The notes under the pieces: generated by a model
The model's database searches: none
What the model was told of the DNA's origin: nothing
Seen by the model: the letters and a program-made list of their open reading frames with translations, nothing else
Part shown: piece by piece, positions 54,430-62,998 of the stretch
Numbering within the stretch: position 1 is the first letter of the stretch
How the letters are laid out: each line of letters opens with the position of its first letter
Position numbers and translations under genes: made by a program
Source of the DNA: Streptomyces sp. A 4/2
GTDB taxonomy: Bacteria; Actinomycetota; Actinomycetes; Streptomycetales; Streptomycetaceae
NCBI RefSeq assembly: GCF_940670765.1
Contig: NZ_CALNVW010000036.1
Span: 1 to 64,000, forward strand
DNA: 64,000 nt
Reading direction: 5' to 3'

Positions 54430-55224
54430 CTACCGGGTGAGGAACTGCGGCCCCATCGGCGGCAGCCTGAAGTACGGATCTGGGGCGGGCGCGGCTGCCG
54501 CAGCGGGCTGCGGGTAGCCGTAAGCGGGCTGCGCGGCGGGCCGGACGGGGGCGGGATGCGGGTAGCCGTACCCGGCCGGCGGTGCCTGCGGCGGTGGCGG
54601 AAAGGCAGCGGTCGCTGCGGTCACCGGGGCGGCCGTGTGTTCCGGCTGCGGCCCCGGCCCCGAGGCCGGATCGGCCTCGTCCACCGAGATGCCGAACGCC
54701 GTAGCCAGCCCGACCAGGCCGGTCGGGTAGCCCTGCCCCACCGCACGGAACTTCCAGCCGTCGCCGCGGCGGTACAGCTCGCCGCAGATCATCGCCGTCT
54801 CCTCGCCCGTCTCCGGCTGGACGTCGAAGACCGCCAGGGCCGGTGTGCCCTCGCCGGCCGGTGCGGCGGCGTCGTACAGCAGGATCCGCAGATCCCGCAC
54901 GGTCCGGAAGGGCGCGTCGTCGGTGGAAGCGGCCAGCACCACCTGGTCGACCGACGGGTCCAGCGCAGCCAGGTCCGCCTCGACGGTGTCGGTGAGACCC
55001 TCGGTGACGCGTTTCTTCGGCAGCCGCCGTACCAGGCCGGACGGGTGGCGCGGCTGGTTGTAGAAGACGAAGTCCTCGTCCGAGCGCACCCGGCCCCCGG
55101 TACCGAGGAGCAGGGCCGATGCATCGATGTCGGGGACGTCGGGGCCCGGAGTCCAGCGGAGCACGGCCCGTACCGCCATGGCGTTCAGCGGGACGTTCGA
55201 GCCCTTCAGCATCGCGTGCGTCAT
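54430..55224 (-). CDS. TerD-domain protein with a Pro/Ala/Tyr-rich C-terminal tail
   Basis: Residues 1-170 are a TerD domain ([63 protein letters not shown]) but with DDAPFRTV where the second Ca2+ site usually is. Residues about 180-264 are a repetitive low-complexity tail ([30 protein letters not shown]), probably a flexible or interaction segment. ATG 55224 aligns with other TerD starts; ATG 55233 is also possible. It is divergent from the HpcH-like gene. Confidence 0.88.
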   Translation of the reverse strand: MTHAMLKGSNVPLNAMAVRAVLRWTPGPDVPDIDASALLLGTGGRVRSDEDFVFYNQPRHPSGLVRRLPKKRVTEGLTDTVEADLAALDPSVDQVVLAASTDDAPFRTVRDLRILLYDAAAPAGEGTPALAVFDVQPETGEETAMICGELYRRGDGWKFRAVGQGYPTGLVGLATAFGISVDEADPASGPGPQPEHTAAPVTAATAAFPPPPQAPPAGYGYPHPAPVRPAAQPAYGYPQPAAAAAPAPDPYFRLPPMGPQFLTR

Positions 55225-55411
55225 GCCCGTCATCCTGCCTTCCCCGCCGGGCCGCGGACAACGTGGGGGCACATTGCGGAGAGTTCGGTACATCCCCTCG
55301 AAACGGGCGGGTCAGGTGAATTTCATCTCCGTGGGAACTAGCGACGTACGCCCCTACGTACTATTACCGGCCACACCTCATCAGGACGACACAGCAGTAC
55401 GGGGGGAACCT

Positions 55412-56575
55412 ATGCGTCATTTCGGGCATATTCCGCCCGTTGTCCGGGACCGGCTCTTCCACCGGGAACCGGCCGACTTCACCGCGGCGTCCCCGGCGCC
55501 CACGCTCGCCGCCGCCCTCGGGGCCACGCTCTACAGCCCGGCCACCCGGCCCGCACTCGCCGACGACATACGGAAGCAGGCGGCCTGCGGGGTCGTCTCG
55601 ATGGTCCTCTGCCTGGAGGACTCGATCGACGACGCGGAGGTCGCCGGGGGCGAGGCCAATCTGGTGCGGCAGTTCGCCGACCTGGACGCGGGCGGCGGAG
55701 AGACACCGCTGCTCTTCATCCGGATCCGCGAGCCGGAACAGATACCCGACCTGGTCCACCGGCTCGGCCCGACGGCCCGGCTGCTGTCCGGATTCGTACT
55801 CCCGAAATTCACCGAGGAGCGCGGCAGCGCCTTCCTGGAGGCGCTCACCGGGGCGGAGCCCGACGGCGGCCGGCCGCTGTTCGCCATGCCGGTACTCGAA
55901 TCGCCCGAGCTGTTGCACCTGGAGAGCAGGGCCGACAGCCTCGCCGGGATTGCCCGCACCGTCGACAAGTACCGCGACCGGATCCTCGCGCTCCGGCTGG
56001 GCGTCACCGATTTCTGCTCGGTGTACGGCCTGCGCAGGACGCCCGACATGACGGCGTACGACGTCCAGATCGTCGCCGGGGTCATCGCCGACGTGGTGAA
56101 CGTGCTGGGCCGCTCGGACGGCACCGGCTTCACGATCACCGGACCCGTGTGGGAGTACTTCCGGGTCCAGGAGCGGATGTTCAAGCCGCAGCTGCGCCGC
56201 AGCCCCTTCATGGAGGGCCGGGCCGACCAGCTCCGTACCACCCTGATCGAGCACGACCTGGACGGACTGCTGCGCGAGATCGAACTCGACCGCGCGAACG
56301 GGCTGCTCGGCAAGACCTGCATCCACCCCTCGCACGTGGCGCCGGTGCACGCGCTGTCGGTGGTCAGCCATGAGGAGTTCAGTGACGCCCAGGACATCCT
56401 GCGGCCGGACCGGGACGGCGGCGGGGTGCTGCGTTCCGCGTACACGAACAAGATGAACGAGGTGAAGCCGCACCGGGCCTGGGCCGAGCGGACCCTGCTG
56501 CGGGCCGAGGCCTTCGGGGTGGCAAGGGAAGACATCGGCTTCGTCGAGCTGCTGACCGCCGGACTCTCCGGCTGA
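55412..56575 (+). CDS. HpcH/HpaI-type aldolase/citrate-lyase beta-like enzyme of the Ter biosynthetic module
   Basis: The 387-residue TIM-barrel protein has LGATLYSPATRPALADDI, the acidic metal ligand in VLCLEDSIDDAEV, and later LFAMPVLESPELLHLESRADSL, GVTDFCSVYGLRR and GLLGKTCIHPSHVAPVHAL, typical of CitE-like lyases. In ter loci such an enzyme is proposed to help make a nucleoside-like metabolite. ATG 55412 is preceded by GGGGGGAACC. Its stop overlaps the next gene's start (TGATG), so translation is coupled. Confidence 0.87.
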   Translation: MRHFGHIPPVVRDRLFHREPADFTAASPAPTLAAALGATLYSPATRPALADDIRKQAACGVVSMVLCLEDSIDDAEVAGGEANLVRQFADLDAGGGETPLLFIRIREPEQIPDLVHRLGPTARLLSGFVLPKFTEERGSAFLEALTGAEPDGGRPLFAMPVLESPELLHLESRADSLAGIARTVDKYRDRILALRLGVTDFCSVYGLRRTPDMTAYDVQIVAGVIADVVNVLGRSDGTGFTITGPVWEYFRVQERMFKPQLRRSPFMEGRADQLRTTLIEHDLDGLLREIELDRANGLLGKTCIHPSHVAPVHALSVVSHEEFSDAQDILRPDRDGGGVLRSAYTNKMNEVKPHRAWAERTLLRAEAFGVAREDIGFVELLTAGLSG

Positions 56576-59310
56576 TGCGGCCGATGCGACACACGAGAGA
56601 GACGTGCAACGTGGTCTGGTCGGGAACATGGGTCGAGAACCGGCTCGGCGTACGGCTCGTCGGGGACGACGACCTGCGGGGTCTGCTGGGCCTCGCGCTG
56701 CGACGCAATCCGAAGCGGGCCCATCTGCTGGTCTCGAACGTGCTGGGCAAGCACGTGCCGCAGCGCCCTTCGACGGTCTACGGCCACGGCTACCGGCTCG
56801 GTCTGCGGGTGCGGGAACTGCTGGGCGACGAGGCGGCGGGCCGGGCGGTCGTCCTCGGATACGCGGAGACCGCGACGGGCCTCGGCCACTCGGTCGCCGA
56901 CGGGGTGGCCCTCGCGCCCTACCTGCACTCCACCCGGCGCGCGGTCGCCGGTGTCGCGCCGGCGGGCGGCTTCGAGGAGTCGCACTCGCACGCCACCTCG
57001 CATCTGCTGCTGCCCGAGAACCCGGACCTGCTGGCGGGCGACGGCCCGCTCGTCCTCGTCGACGACGAGTTCTCCACCGGCAACACCGTGCTCAACACCG
57101 TCCGTGACCTGCACGAACGCTATCCGCGCGAGCGGTACGTCGTGGTTGCGCTGGTCGACATGCGCTCGGCCGCCGACCGGGGACGGCTGGCCGACTTCGC
57201 GCGGGAGATCGGCGCGCGGGTCGACCTCGTGACGACGGCCCGTGGCGTCGTGGAGCTGCCGGAGGGCGTACTGGAACTCGGGCAGCGGATCGTGGAGGAG
57301 CACGAGACGCGCGAGACGTGTGAGGTGCGTGGGGGGCGTGAGGCGCGCGATACGTGTGAGACGCGTGAGGCGGACGAGATACCTGAGGCGCGGGAGACGC
57401 GCGAGGCCGGCCCTGCCGAGCCGGTACGGGTGGACCTCGGCTGGCCCACGGGTGTGCCGGACGGTGGACGGCACGGCTTCACCCCCGGACACCGCGCCGC
57501 TCTCGACGCCGCGCTGCCCGGCATGGCGGCCCGTGTCGCGGCCGAGCTGCGGATCACGGGGATCACGGGGATCACGGGGATCACGGGGATCACGGGGATC
57601 ACGGGGGACACCGGGGACACCGGGGACACAGGAGCACCGAGGGGTACGGGGGACCGCCCGCGCGTTCTCGTCCTCGGCTTCGAGGAGCTGATGTACACGC
57701 CGCTCAGGCTGGGCCTCGCCCTGGAGCAGGCCGGGTACGACGTGCGTACCTCGACCACCACCCGCTCGCCCGTCCTCGCGCTGGACGACCCCGGATACGC
57801 GATCCGGACCAGGCTGGTCTTCCCCGACCACGACCGGCCCGGCGACGGCCCCGGCGAGCGCTACGCGTACAACGTGGCCGGAGGCGGCTTCGACGCCGTC
57901 GTCGCCGTGGTCGACTCCGTGGCCGACACCCCCGAACTGCACGCCCCCGGCGGGCTCCTGGCCCAGCTCGGCGCCCACACGCCCCGGGTCCTGCTGGCCG
58001 TGGTGCCCTCGTACGTCCCCGCGCCCGCTCCGGCGGAACAGCATCCGGTACCGCAGGGGCGGTGCCCCCGGCAGGGGGAGCAGCCTCCCGGACCGCAGAA
58101 GCAGCCTCCCGGACCGCAGCAACAACAGAAAGCAGCCCCCATGCCCGAGCCGTTGCGCGGCCCCGCCTTCTCCTCGTACGCCCCGGAAGACGTCGGCTGG
58201 CTGCTCCAGGACCTCTCCGGCGTCGCGCTGGAGGCGCCCGTCGAGGAGCGCGAGGAGGCGGTGCAGACCGGTGGCGCCCATTACGCCGAGTCGCTGCCCG
58301 TCGAGTACCAGCCGAGCGAGCAGTACCAGCAGCTGTTCCGGGCCGCGCTGGAGACCTCGGCGGCGCGGATCGCGCAGGCCGTCGGCACGGTCACCGAGAC
58401 ACTGCTCGCCGAGCACCCCCGGAGCGGGGAGGGGGCGGAGCCCCCGCTCGCGCGCCCGGTGCTGGTCTCGCTCGCCCGCGCCGGTACACCCGTCGGCGTA
58501 CTGATGCGCCGCTGGGCGCTCCACCGCCACGGCCTGGACCTGCCGCACTACGCGGTGTCCATCGTGCGCGGCCGGGGCATCGACGCCAACGCCCTGCGCT
58601 GGCTGGCCGCCCACCACGACCCGGCCGACATCGTCTTCGTGGACGGCTGGACCGGCAAGGGCGCGATCACCCGCGAACTGGCCGAAGCCCTCAAGGAGTT
58701 CCCCGGTTTCCGCCCGGAGATCGCGGTCCTCGCCGATCCGGGCGGCTGTGTCCGTACGTACGGCACCCGCGAGGACTTCCTGATCCCCTCCGCCTGCCTC
58801 AACTCCACGGTGTCCGGGCTCATTTCGCGCACCGTGCTCCGGGCCGACCTGGTCGGGCCCGAGGATTTCCACGGCGGGAAGTTCTACCGGGAACTGGCCG
58901 GATCCGATGTCTCCGCCCACTTCGTCGACACCGTCGCCGCCCGCTTCGACGAGGTGTCCGGAGCGGTGGACACCCAGGTGAAGGAGCTGCTGACGGCGGA
59001 CCGTGCGCCGACCTGGGAGGGCTGGGCCGCCGTCGAGCGGATCAGTGAGGAGTACGGCATCCGCGACGTCAACCTCGTCAAGCCAGGGGTCGGCGAGACC
59101 ACCCGCGTCCTGCTGCGCCGTGTCCCCTGGAAGATCCTCGCCAGAAGTGGTGCGGGCGCCGACCTCGACCACGTACGGCTGCTCGCCGAACAGCGCGGCG
59201 TCCCGGTCGAGGAGGTCGACGGCCTGCCGTACACCTGCGTCGGTCTGATCCACCCGCGCTTCACCCGTGGCGCGACCGGCGCCGACGGCACCGCGGCGGT
59301 GGCCCGATGA
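56575..59310 (+). CDS. PRTase-TRSP-StiP/PELOTA fusion protein of the Ter biosynthetic module
   Basis: The 911-residue protein joins modules. Residues 15-240 are a phosphoribosyltransferase with the PRPP loop LVLVDDEFSTGNTVLNTV (about 160-175). Low-complexity linkers follow (about 243-283, with repeated ETRE/ARETRE units, and 325-350, ITG/DTG repeats). Residues 362-495 are a TRSP domain (PRVLVLGFEELMYTPLRLGLALEQAG). A Pro/Gln linker leads at residue 523 to a StiP-type Cys-protease-like domain (LVSLARAGTPVGVLMRRWALHRHG; FVDGWTGKGAITRELAEAL), ending in a PELOTA-like part (about 818-905). These are often two separate genes in ter loci. It is coupled by TGATG to the upstream lyase and overlaps the HAD gene. 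A start at GTG 56611 is also possible. Confidence 0.87.
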   Translation: MRPMRHTRETCNVVWSGTWVENRLGVRLVGDDDLRGLLGLALRRNPKRAHLLVSNVLGKHVPQRPSTVYGHGYRLGLRVRELLGDEAAGRAVVLGYAETATGLGHSVADGVALAPYLHSTRRAVAGVAPAGGFEESHSHATSHLLLPENPDLLAGDGPLVLVDDEFSTGNTVLNTVRDLHERYPRERYVVVALVDMRSAADRGRLADFAREIGARVDLVTTARGVVELPEGVLELGQRIVEEHETRETCEVRGGREARDTCETREADEIPEARETREAGPAEPVRVDLGWPTGVPDGGRHGFTPGHRAALDAALPGMAARVAAELRITGITGITGITGITGITGDTGDTGDTGAPRGTGDRPRVLVLGFEELMYTPLRLGLALEQAGYDVRTSTTTRSPVLALDDPGYAIRTRLVFPDHDRPGDGPGERYAYNVAGGGFDAVVAVVDSVADTPELHAPGGLLAQLGAHTPRVLLAVVPSYVPAPAPAEQHPVPQGRCPRQGEQPPGPQKQPPGPQQQQKAAPMPEPLRGPAFSSYAPEDVGWLLQDLSGVALEAPVEEREEAVQTGGAHYAESLPVEYQPSEQYQQLFRAALETSAARIAQAVGTVTETLLAEHPRSGEGAEPPLARPVLVSLARAGTPVGVLMRRWALHRHGLDLPHYAVSIVRGRGIDANALRWLAAHHDPADIVFVDGWTGKGAITRELAEALKEFPGFRPEIAVLADPGGCVRTYGTREDFLIPSACLNSTVSGLISRTVLRADLVGPEDFHGGKFYRELAGSDVSAHFVDTVAARFDEVSGAVDTQVKELLTADRAPTWEGWAAVERISEEYGIRDVNLVKPGVGETTRVLLRRVPWKILARSGAGADLDHVRLLAEQRGVPVEEVDGLPYTCVGLIHPRFTRGATGADGTAAVAR
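57553..57633 (+). repeat. In-frame 9-bp minisatellite inside the fusion gene
   Basis: Six exact copies of ATCACGGGG (57553-57606) are followed by GACACCGGG, GACACCGGG and GACACAGGA (to 57633). They encode ITG repeats, then DTG repeats, between the PRTase and TRSP domains. Confidence 0.95.
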
Positions 59311-60134
59311 GCCGGTCGGCACCCGTCCTCGTCGCCAGCGACCTCGACCGCACCCTCATCTACTCGGCGCCCGCCCTGGACCTGACCGGGCCCGACGCTC
59401 AGGCGCCCCGGCTGTTGTGCGTGGAGGTGTACGAGAGCAGGCCGCTCTCGTACATGACGGAGACCGCCGCCGGGCTGCTGCGCGCACTCGCCGCCGACAC
59501 CGTCTTCGTACCGACGACCACCCGCACCAGGGAGCAGTACCACCGCATCCAACTGCCCTGCGCCACACCGGAGTTCGCGATCTGCGCGAACGGCGGCCGA
59601 CTGCTCGTCGACGGGGTGTCCGACCCCGACTGGGAGTCCGCGGTGGCCGGACGCCTCGCCGAGGAGTGCGCCCCGCTGGCCGAGGTGCGCGCCCACCTCG
59701 TCTCCGCCGCCGACCCCGCCTGGCTGCTCAAGGAGCGCGTCGCCGAGGACCTCTTCGCCTATCTGGTCGTCGAGCGGAGCCTGCTGCCCGAGGGCTGGGC
59801 CGGTGAGCTCGCCGACTGGGCCGGGGCGCGCGGCTGGACGGTCTCCCTCCAGGGCCGCAAGCTCTACGTCGTTCCCGAGCCGCTCACCAAGAGCGCGGCC
59901 ATGCGTGAGGTGGCCCGCCGTACCGGCGCCGAACTCACCCTGACCGCAGGCGATTCGCTCCTGGACGCGGATCTGCTGCTGGCCGGCGACCGGGGCTGGC
60001 GTCCGGCGCACGGTGAGCTGGGGGACTCCGGCTGGAGTGCACCGCATGTCACCGTGACCGCCGGGCGTGGGGTCGCCGCGGGCGAGGAGATCCTGCGGGA
60101 ATTCGGCCGTGCGGCCGACGCGCACCGGGGGTGA
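59307..60134 (+). CDS. HAD-superfamily hydrolase of the Ter biosynthetic module
   Basis: The 275-residue protein has HAD motif I SDLDRTLIY (Asp12 and Asp14), motif II as VPTTTRTREQYHRI, the motif III Lys (LTKSAAMREV) and motif IV as LTAGDSLLDADLLLAG. It is a phosphatase, likely acting on a nucleotide- or sugar-phosphate product of the upstream enzymes. ATG 59307 overlaps the preceding stop by four bases (ATGA), so it is co-translated with the fusion gene. Confidence 0.9.
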   Translation: MSRSAPVLVASDLDRTLIYSAPALDLTGPDAQAPRLLCVEVYESRPLSYMTETAAGLLRALAADTVFVPTTTRTREQYHRIQLPCATPEFAICANGGRLLVDGVSDPDWESAVAGRLAEECAPLAEVRAHLVSAADPAWLLKERVAEDLFAYLVVERSLLPEGWAGELADWAGARGWTVSLQGRKLYVVPEPLTKSAAMREVARRTGAELTLTAGDSLLDADLLLAGDRGWRPAHGELGDSGWSAPHVTVTAGRGVAAGEEILREFGRAADAHRG

Positions 60135-60194
60135 CGGGCGCCGTCGGGCCCGCCGTTCCTCCCGGTATCGCCGTCCTGCCGGCACCGGTTGTTC

Positions 60195-60407
60195 CTACCC
60201 GCAGCACCCTCCGCCGCAGCAACCGCCTCCGCCGCCTCCGGACGGTGCGGCGGCCGTCGACGATCCGCCGACAGCCACCGCGGACAGCAGCTTCACCGTG
60301 TCCTCGTGGCCGTCGGGGCAGGCGGCGGGCGCCGAGGACTCCGCCATCGGGCGGCTGATCTCGAAGGTGTCGCCGCACGTGCGGCAGCGGTACTCGTAAC
60401 GGGGCAT
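60195..60407 (-). CDS. FmdB-family zinc-ribbon protein
   Basis: The 70-residue protein has the FmdB zinc-ribbon start MPRYEYRCRTCGDTFEISRPMAE and a second Cys (ACPDGHEDTVKLLSAVAVGG), followed by a Gly/Cys-rich tail (GGGGGGCCGGGCCG). It is a putative regulatory or metal-binding protein. ATG 60407 is the family start. It is convergent with the HAD gene and follows a terminator of the VOC gene upstream. Confidence 0.9.
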   Translation of the reverse strand: MPRYEYRCRTCGDTFEISRPMAESSAPAACPDGHEDTVKLLSAVAVGGSSTAAAPSGGGGGGCCGGGCCG

Positions 60408-60466
60408 GGCGCCAAGGTTAGAGGGGGACCGCCCCTCGGCGCACCACCCCCGTCCCACCCCGTACC

Positions 60467-60513
60467 ACTCCGCCCCGCAGGACCGGACAGAGCCGGGTCC
60501 TGCGGGGCGGAGT
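60467..60513 (-). terminator. Terminator of the VOC gene
   Basis: ACTCCGCCCCGCAGGACC at 60467-60484 pairs exactly with 60496-60513 (18 bp, 11-base loop), just past the VOC stop on the minus strand. Confidence 0.88.
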
Positions 60514-60532
60514 GACGTGCCCGGGTGGGGGA

Positions 60533-61339
60533 TCAGGTGGCTTCGGGTCCGGCCGTCCTGATGACCGCGAAGGTGCCGCCCTGCGGGTCCTGGACGACGG
60601 CCATCCGGCCCGCCATCATGTCGAACGGCGGCTTGAGGACATTGCCCCCGGCCCGGACCAGTGCGTCGACCGTGCTGTCGGTGTCGTCGACAGCGAAGTA
60701 CGTCAGCCAGTGCGAGGGCGTTCCCGGCGGCAGGTCGTCGATGTTGGACAGGCCCTGCAGGCCGCCGACCGCGCGGCCCTCCACCGACAGCGAGAAGTAG
60801 CCCTCCCCGCCCTCCATGGGCGCGACGGTGATACCCAGCGCCTTGGAGTAGAAGGCCGAGGCGGCGGCGGGGTCACTGGTGTCGACCTCGTTCCAGATGA
60901 CCGCCCCGGGCTCGTTGACGATCCCCGCACCGGGGAAGTCGCGAGCCTGCCAGAGGCCGAAGGCGGCGCCCGTGGGGTCGGTCACCACGGCCATCCGGCC
61001 GAGCGTGAGCACGTCCATGCCGGGCATCACGACCTGGCCGCCGTTGCCGGTGACCGCCTTCTCGGTGGCGTCCACGTCGGCGGTGGCCAGGTAGGTGGTC
61101 CACACGGTCGGCGGCGTCGGGTCGGGCCGGCTGCCGTCCGGGTTGAGCGCGGCCATGATCCCGGCCACCGGCTTGCCGTTCAGGGTGCAGAGCGCGTAAC
61201 CCCCGGTGTCGGGTAGTCCGACTTCTCCCTGCCAGCCGAAGAGGTCGCGGTAGAAGTCGAGAGCGGCCTGCTGGTCGGCGACCAGGAGATCGACCCAGCA
61301 CGGGGTACCAGTTGCGTAGGGGCCGGTGACGTCGGGCAT
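60533..61339 (-). CDS. VOC-family protein with two glyoxalase-type domains
   Basis: The 268-residue protein has two tandem VOC modules: GTPCWVDLLVADQQAALDFYRDLFGW with TTYLATADVDATEKAV and MAVVTDPTGAAFGLWQ, then GAVIWNEVDTSDPAAASAFYSKALG with LTYFAVDDTDSTVDALV and MAVVQDPQGGTFAVIR. This type is common in Streptomyces as glyoxalase/bleomycin-resistance-like (hydroxylase-like) proteins; the substrate is unknown. ATG 61339 is the start. A 23-bp direct repeat lies just upstream. Confidence 0.9.
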   Translation of the reverse strand: MPDVTGPYATGTPCWVDLLVADQQAALDFYRDLFGWQGEVGLPDTGGYALCTLNGKPVAGIMAALNPDGSRPDPTPPTVWTTYLATADVDATEKAVTGNGGQVVMPGMDVLTLGRMAVVTDPTGAAFGLWQARDFPGAGIVNEPGAVIWNEVDTSDPAAASAFYSKALGITVAPMEGGEGYFSLSVEGRAVGGLQGLSNIDDLPPGTPSHWLTYFAVDDTDSTVDALVRAGGNVLKPPFDMMAGRMAVVQDPQGGTFAVIRTAGPEAT

Positions 61340-61353
61340 GAGGAGCCTCCAAA

Positions 61354-61399
61354 GACTGAAGCGGGGCTGTCCCGAAGACTGATGCGGGGCTGTCCCGGA
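61354..61399. repeat. 23-bp direct tandem repeat upstream of the VOC gene
   Basis: Two copies of GACTGAAGCGGGGCTGTCCC plus three bases occur back to back (61354-61376 and 61377-61399), differing by two bases. They may contain duplicated promoter or operator elements. Confidence 0.8.
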
Positions 61400-61571
61400 G
61401 TGGCGTACCCATCTCTGAGCAGCCCTTTGTTCTCTGCCGGTACACGGTCCACATCAGTCTTCCACCGGCTCACGGCACGTGCATCTTCGCGGGCGACGGC
61501 TCGGGTGTGCTCGTTCCCCGGGAGCGAGCGGCCCGCTCGGTACGGCCCGCTGCCTACCTCGGGGGAGGCCG

Positions 61572-62927
61572 TCAGTGCCCGGAGCCGCGCTCCTCGCGGA
61601 TCTGCTCGACCACCCGGGTGGCGGTCTTCCGTACGTCCTCGGTCTCGGTGAGGAAGTGCCAGTAGTCGGGGTGCCGCCCCTCCAGTCCGGCGACCGCCTT
61701 GTCCAGCCGCTCCACCGCGAGGTCCAGCGGACGGGCGTGCCGCGGCTCGGGGGTGCTGCGGCCGGCCATCGCCAGCCGCTGGGCGTCCCGGATCGCGAAC
61801 CGGGTCCGCTCGATCTCCTGCTGGGGATCCCTGGCCACGGCATTCAGCCGTTCCAGCCGCGCACCGGCCGCGGACACGGCCTCGTCGGTGCTGTTCAGCA
61901 GCGCCCGTACCGTACCGAGCAGGGACGTCGCGTCGGGCCAGCGCTGCTCGGCGCGGGCCTTGGCCGCGTCCTTCAGCTTCTCCTCGGCCTGCCGCACGGA
62001 CGCCGCGGCCTGCTCGGGCACCTGCTGGAGGTCCTGCCAGCACGGCGCGGTGAAACGCCGCCGCAACTCGCTGAGGACCGGGGCGACCGTGCCCGCCCGG
62101 GTGGTGAGCGCCTGCGCGCGGGTGCGCAGCGAGACCAGCCGCCGGTCGATCTCGGCGGCCCGCTCGGGCAGTTGGGCGGCCTCCGCCCGTACCGCTTCCG
62201 CGTCGCGCAGCACCTGGTCGGCGCGTTGCAGTGTCGCCGTCACGCCGTGCTGGCCGGCGCCCTGGTTGAGCCTGGTCAGCTCCGGCCCGAGCGCCGCGAG
62301 CCGGGCGGCCAGGTCGTCGGCCTTGAGTCCGGCGCCGCGTACCGCGTCCAGCGCGTTGCTCGCGGACAGCAGTGCCTGGCGGGCCCGCTCCACGGCGGGC
62401 GCCAGCCGGGCGAGTTCGGTCTCGGCCTTGCCGAGCAGCGGTTCCAGCCCCTGCGCGAACCGGTCGAGCTCTCCCTTCACCCGGAGGAGATCGTCCTTGG
62501 CCCGGGTCAGCTCCGTACGCGCCTGGGAAGCCGCGGACGCCTCCAGGCCGTCGCGGTCCAGGTCGTGGGCGTCGACCGCGGTGATGTACGAGGTGCTGAC
62601 CTCGTCGATGCGCTGCCCCAGCGAGGCGAAATCAGCCAGGGCCTTGCGCGCCGCGGGTGAATTGTCCACCGCGGAGATCGTCTCGATCGAGATCCGCAGA
62701 TCGCGCTGCGCGGTGTCCAGGTCGTAGAAGGCCGCAGCCGCGGCGTCCTTCGCGGCCTGCGCCTCCGCCCGCTGGCTCTCACCGCGCCCGCCGAACCAGC
62801 GCCGCGTACCCCCACCGGCGAACGCCCCGGCCAGTGAGGCCAGCAGCGGCACCGGAAGGACCATGAGCGTCAGGACATCCCGGACGGCACTCGCTCGCGC
62901 ATACGGCTGTCCACGTCTTGCCGTCAC
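61572..62927 (-). CDS. N-terminally anchored coiled-coil protein
   Basis: The 451-residue protein has one N-terminal hydrophobic segment (DVLTLMVLPVPLLASLAGAFAGGG) followed by an Ala/Leu/Arg/Glu-rich region (about 50-380) with heptad-like periodicity, consistent with long coiled coil or spectrin-like helices (KDDLLRVKGELDRFAQGLEPLLGKAETELARL). No catalytic motif is seen. A structural, septation or scaffold role is possible, but no family can be named. GTG 62927 follows GGGAGCGGGAT. Confidence 0.75.
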   Translation of the reverse strand: MTARRGQPYARASAVRDVLTLMVLPVPLLASLAGAFAGGGTRRWFGGRGESQRAEAQAAKDAAAAAFYDLDTAQRDLRISIETISAVDNSPAARKALADFASLGQRIDEVSTSYITAVDAHDLDRDGLEASAASQARTELTRAKDDLLRVKGELDRFAQGLEPLLGKAETELARLAPAVERARQALLSASNALDAVRGAGLKADDLAARLAALGPELTRLNQGAGQHGVTATLQRADQVLRDAEAVRAEAAQLPERAAEIDRRLVSLRTRAQALTTRAGTVAPVLSELRRRFTAPCWQDLQQVPEQAAASVRQAEEKLKDAAKARAEQRWPDATSLLGTVRALLNSTDEAVSAAGARLERLNAVARDPQQEIERTRFAIRDAQRLAMAGRSTPEPRHARPLDLAVERLDKAVAGLEGRHPDYWHFLTETEDVRKTATRVVEQIREERGSGH

Positions 62928-62998
62928 ATCCCGCTCCCGTGCTGGTCCGCCCTGCCCCGGCCATTCTCCCACCAGGTAGGGACGAACACACAGGCCGG

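Noticed and set aside
55531-59322. Minus-strand open frame of 1263 codons opposite the HpcH, fusion and HAD genes
   Set aside because: It is an antisense shadow created by GC-rich codons of the plus-strand genes, which have clear domains and coupled starts.
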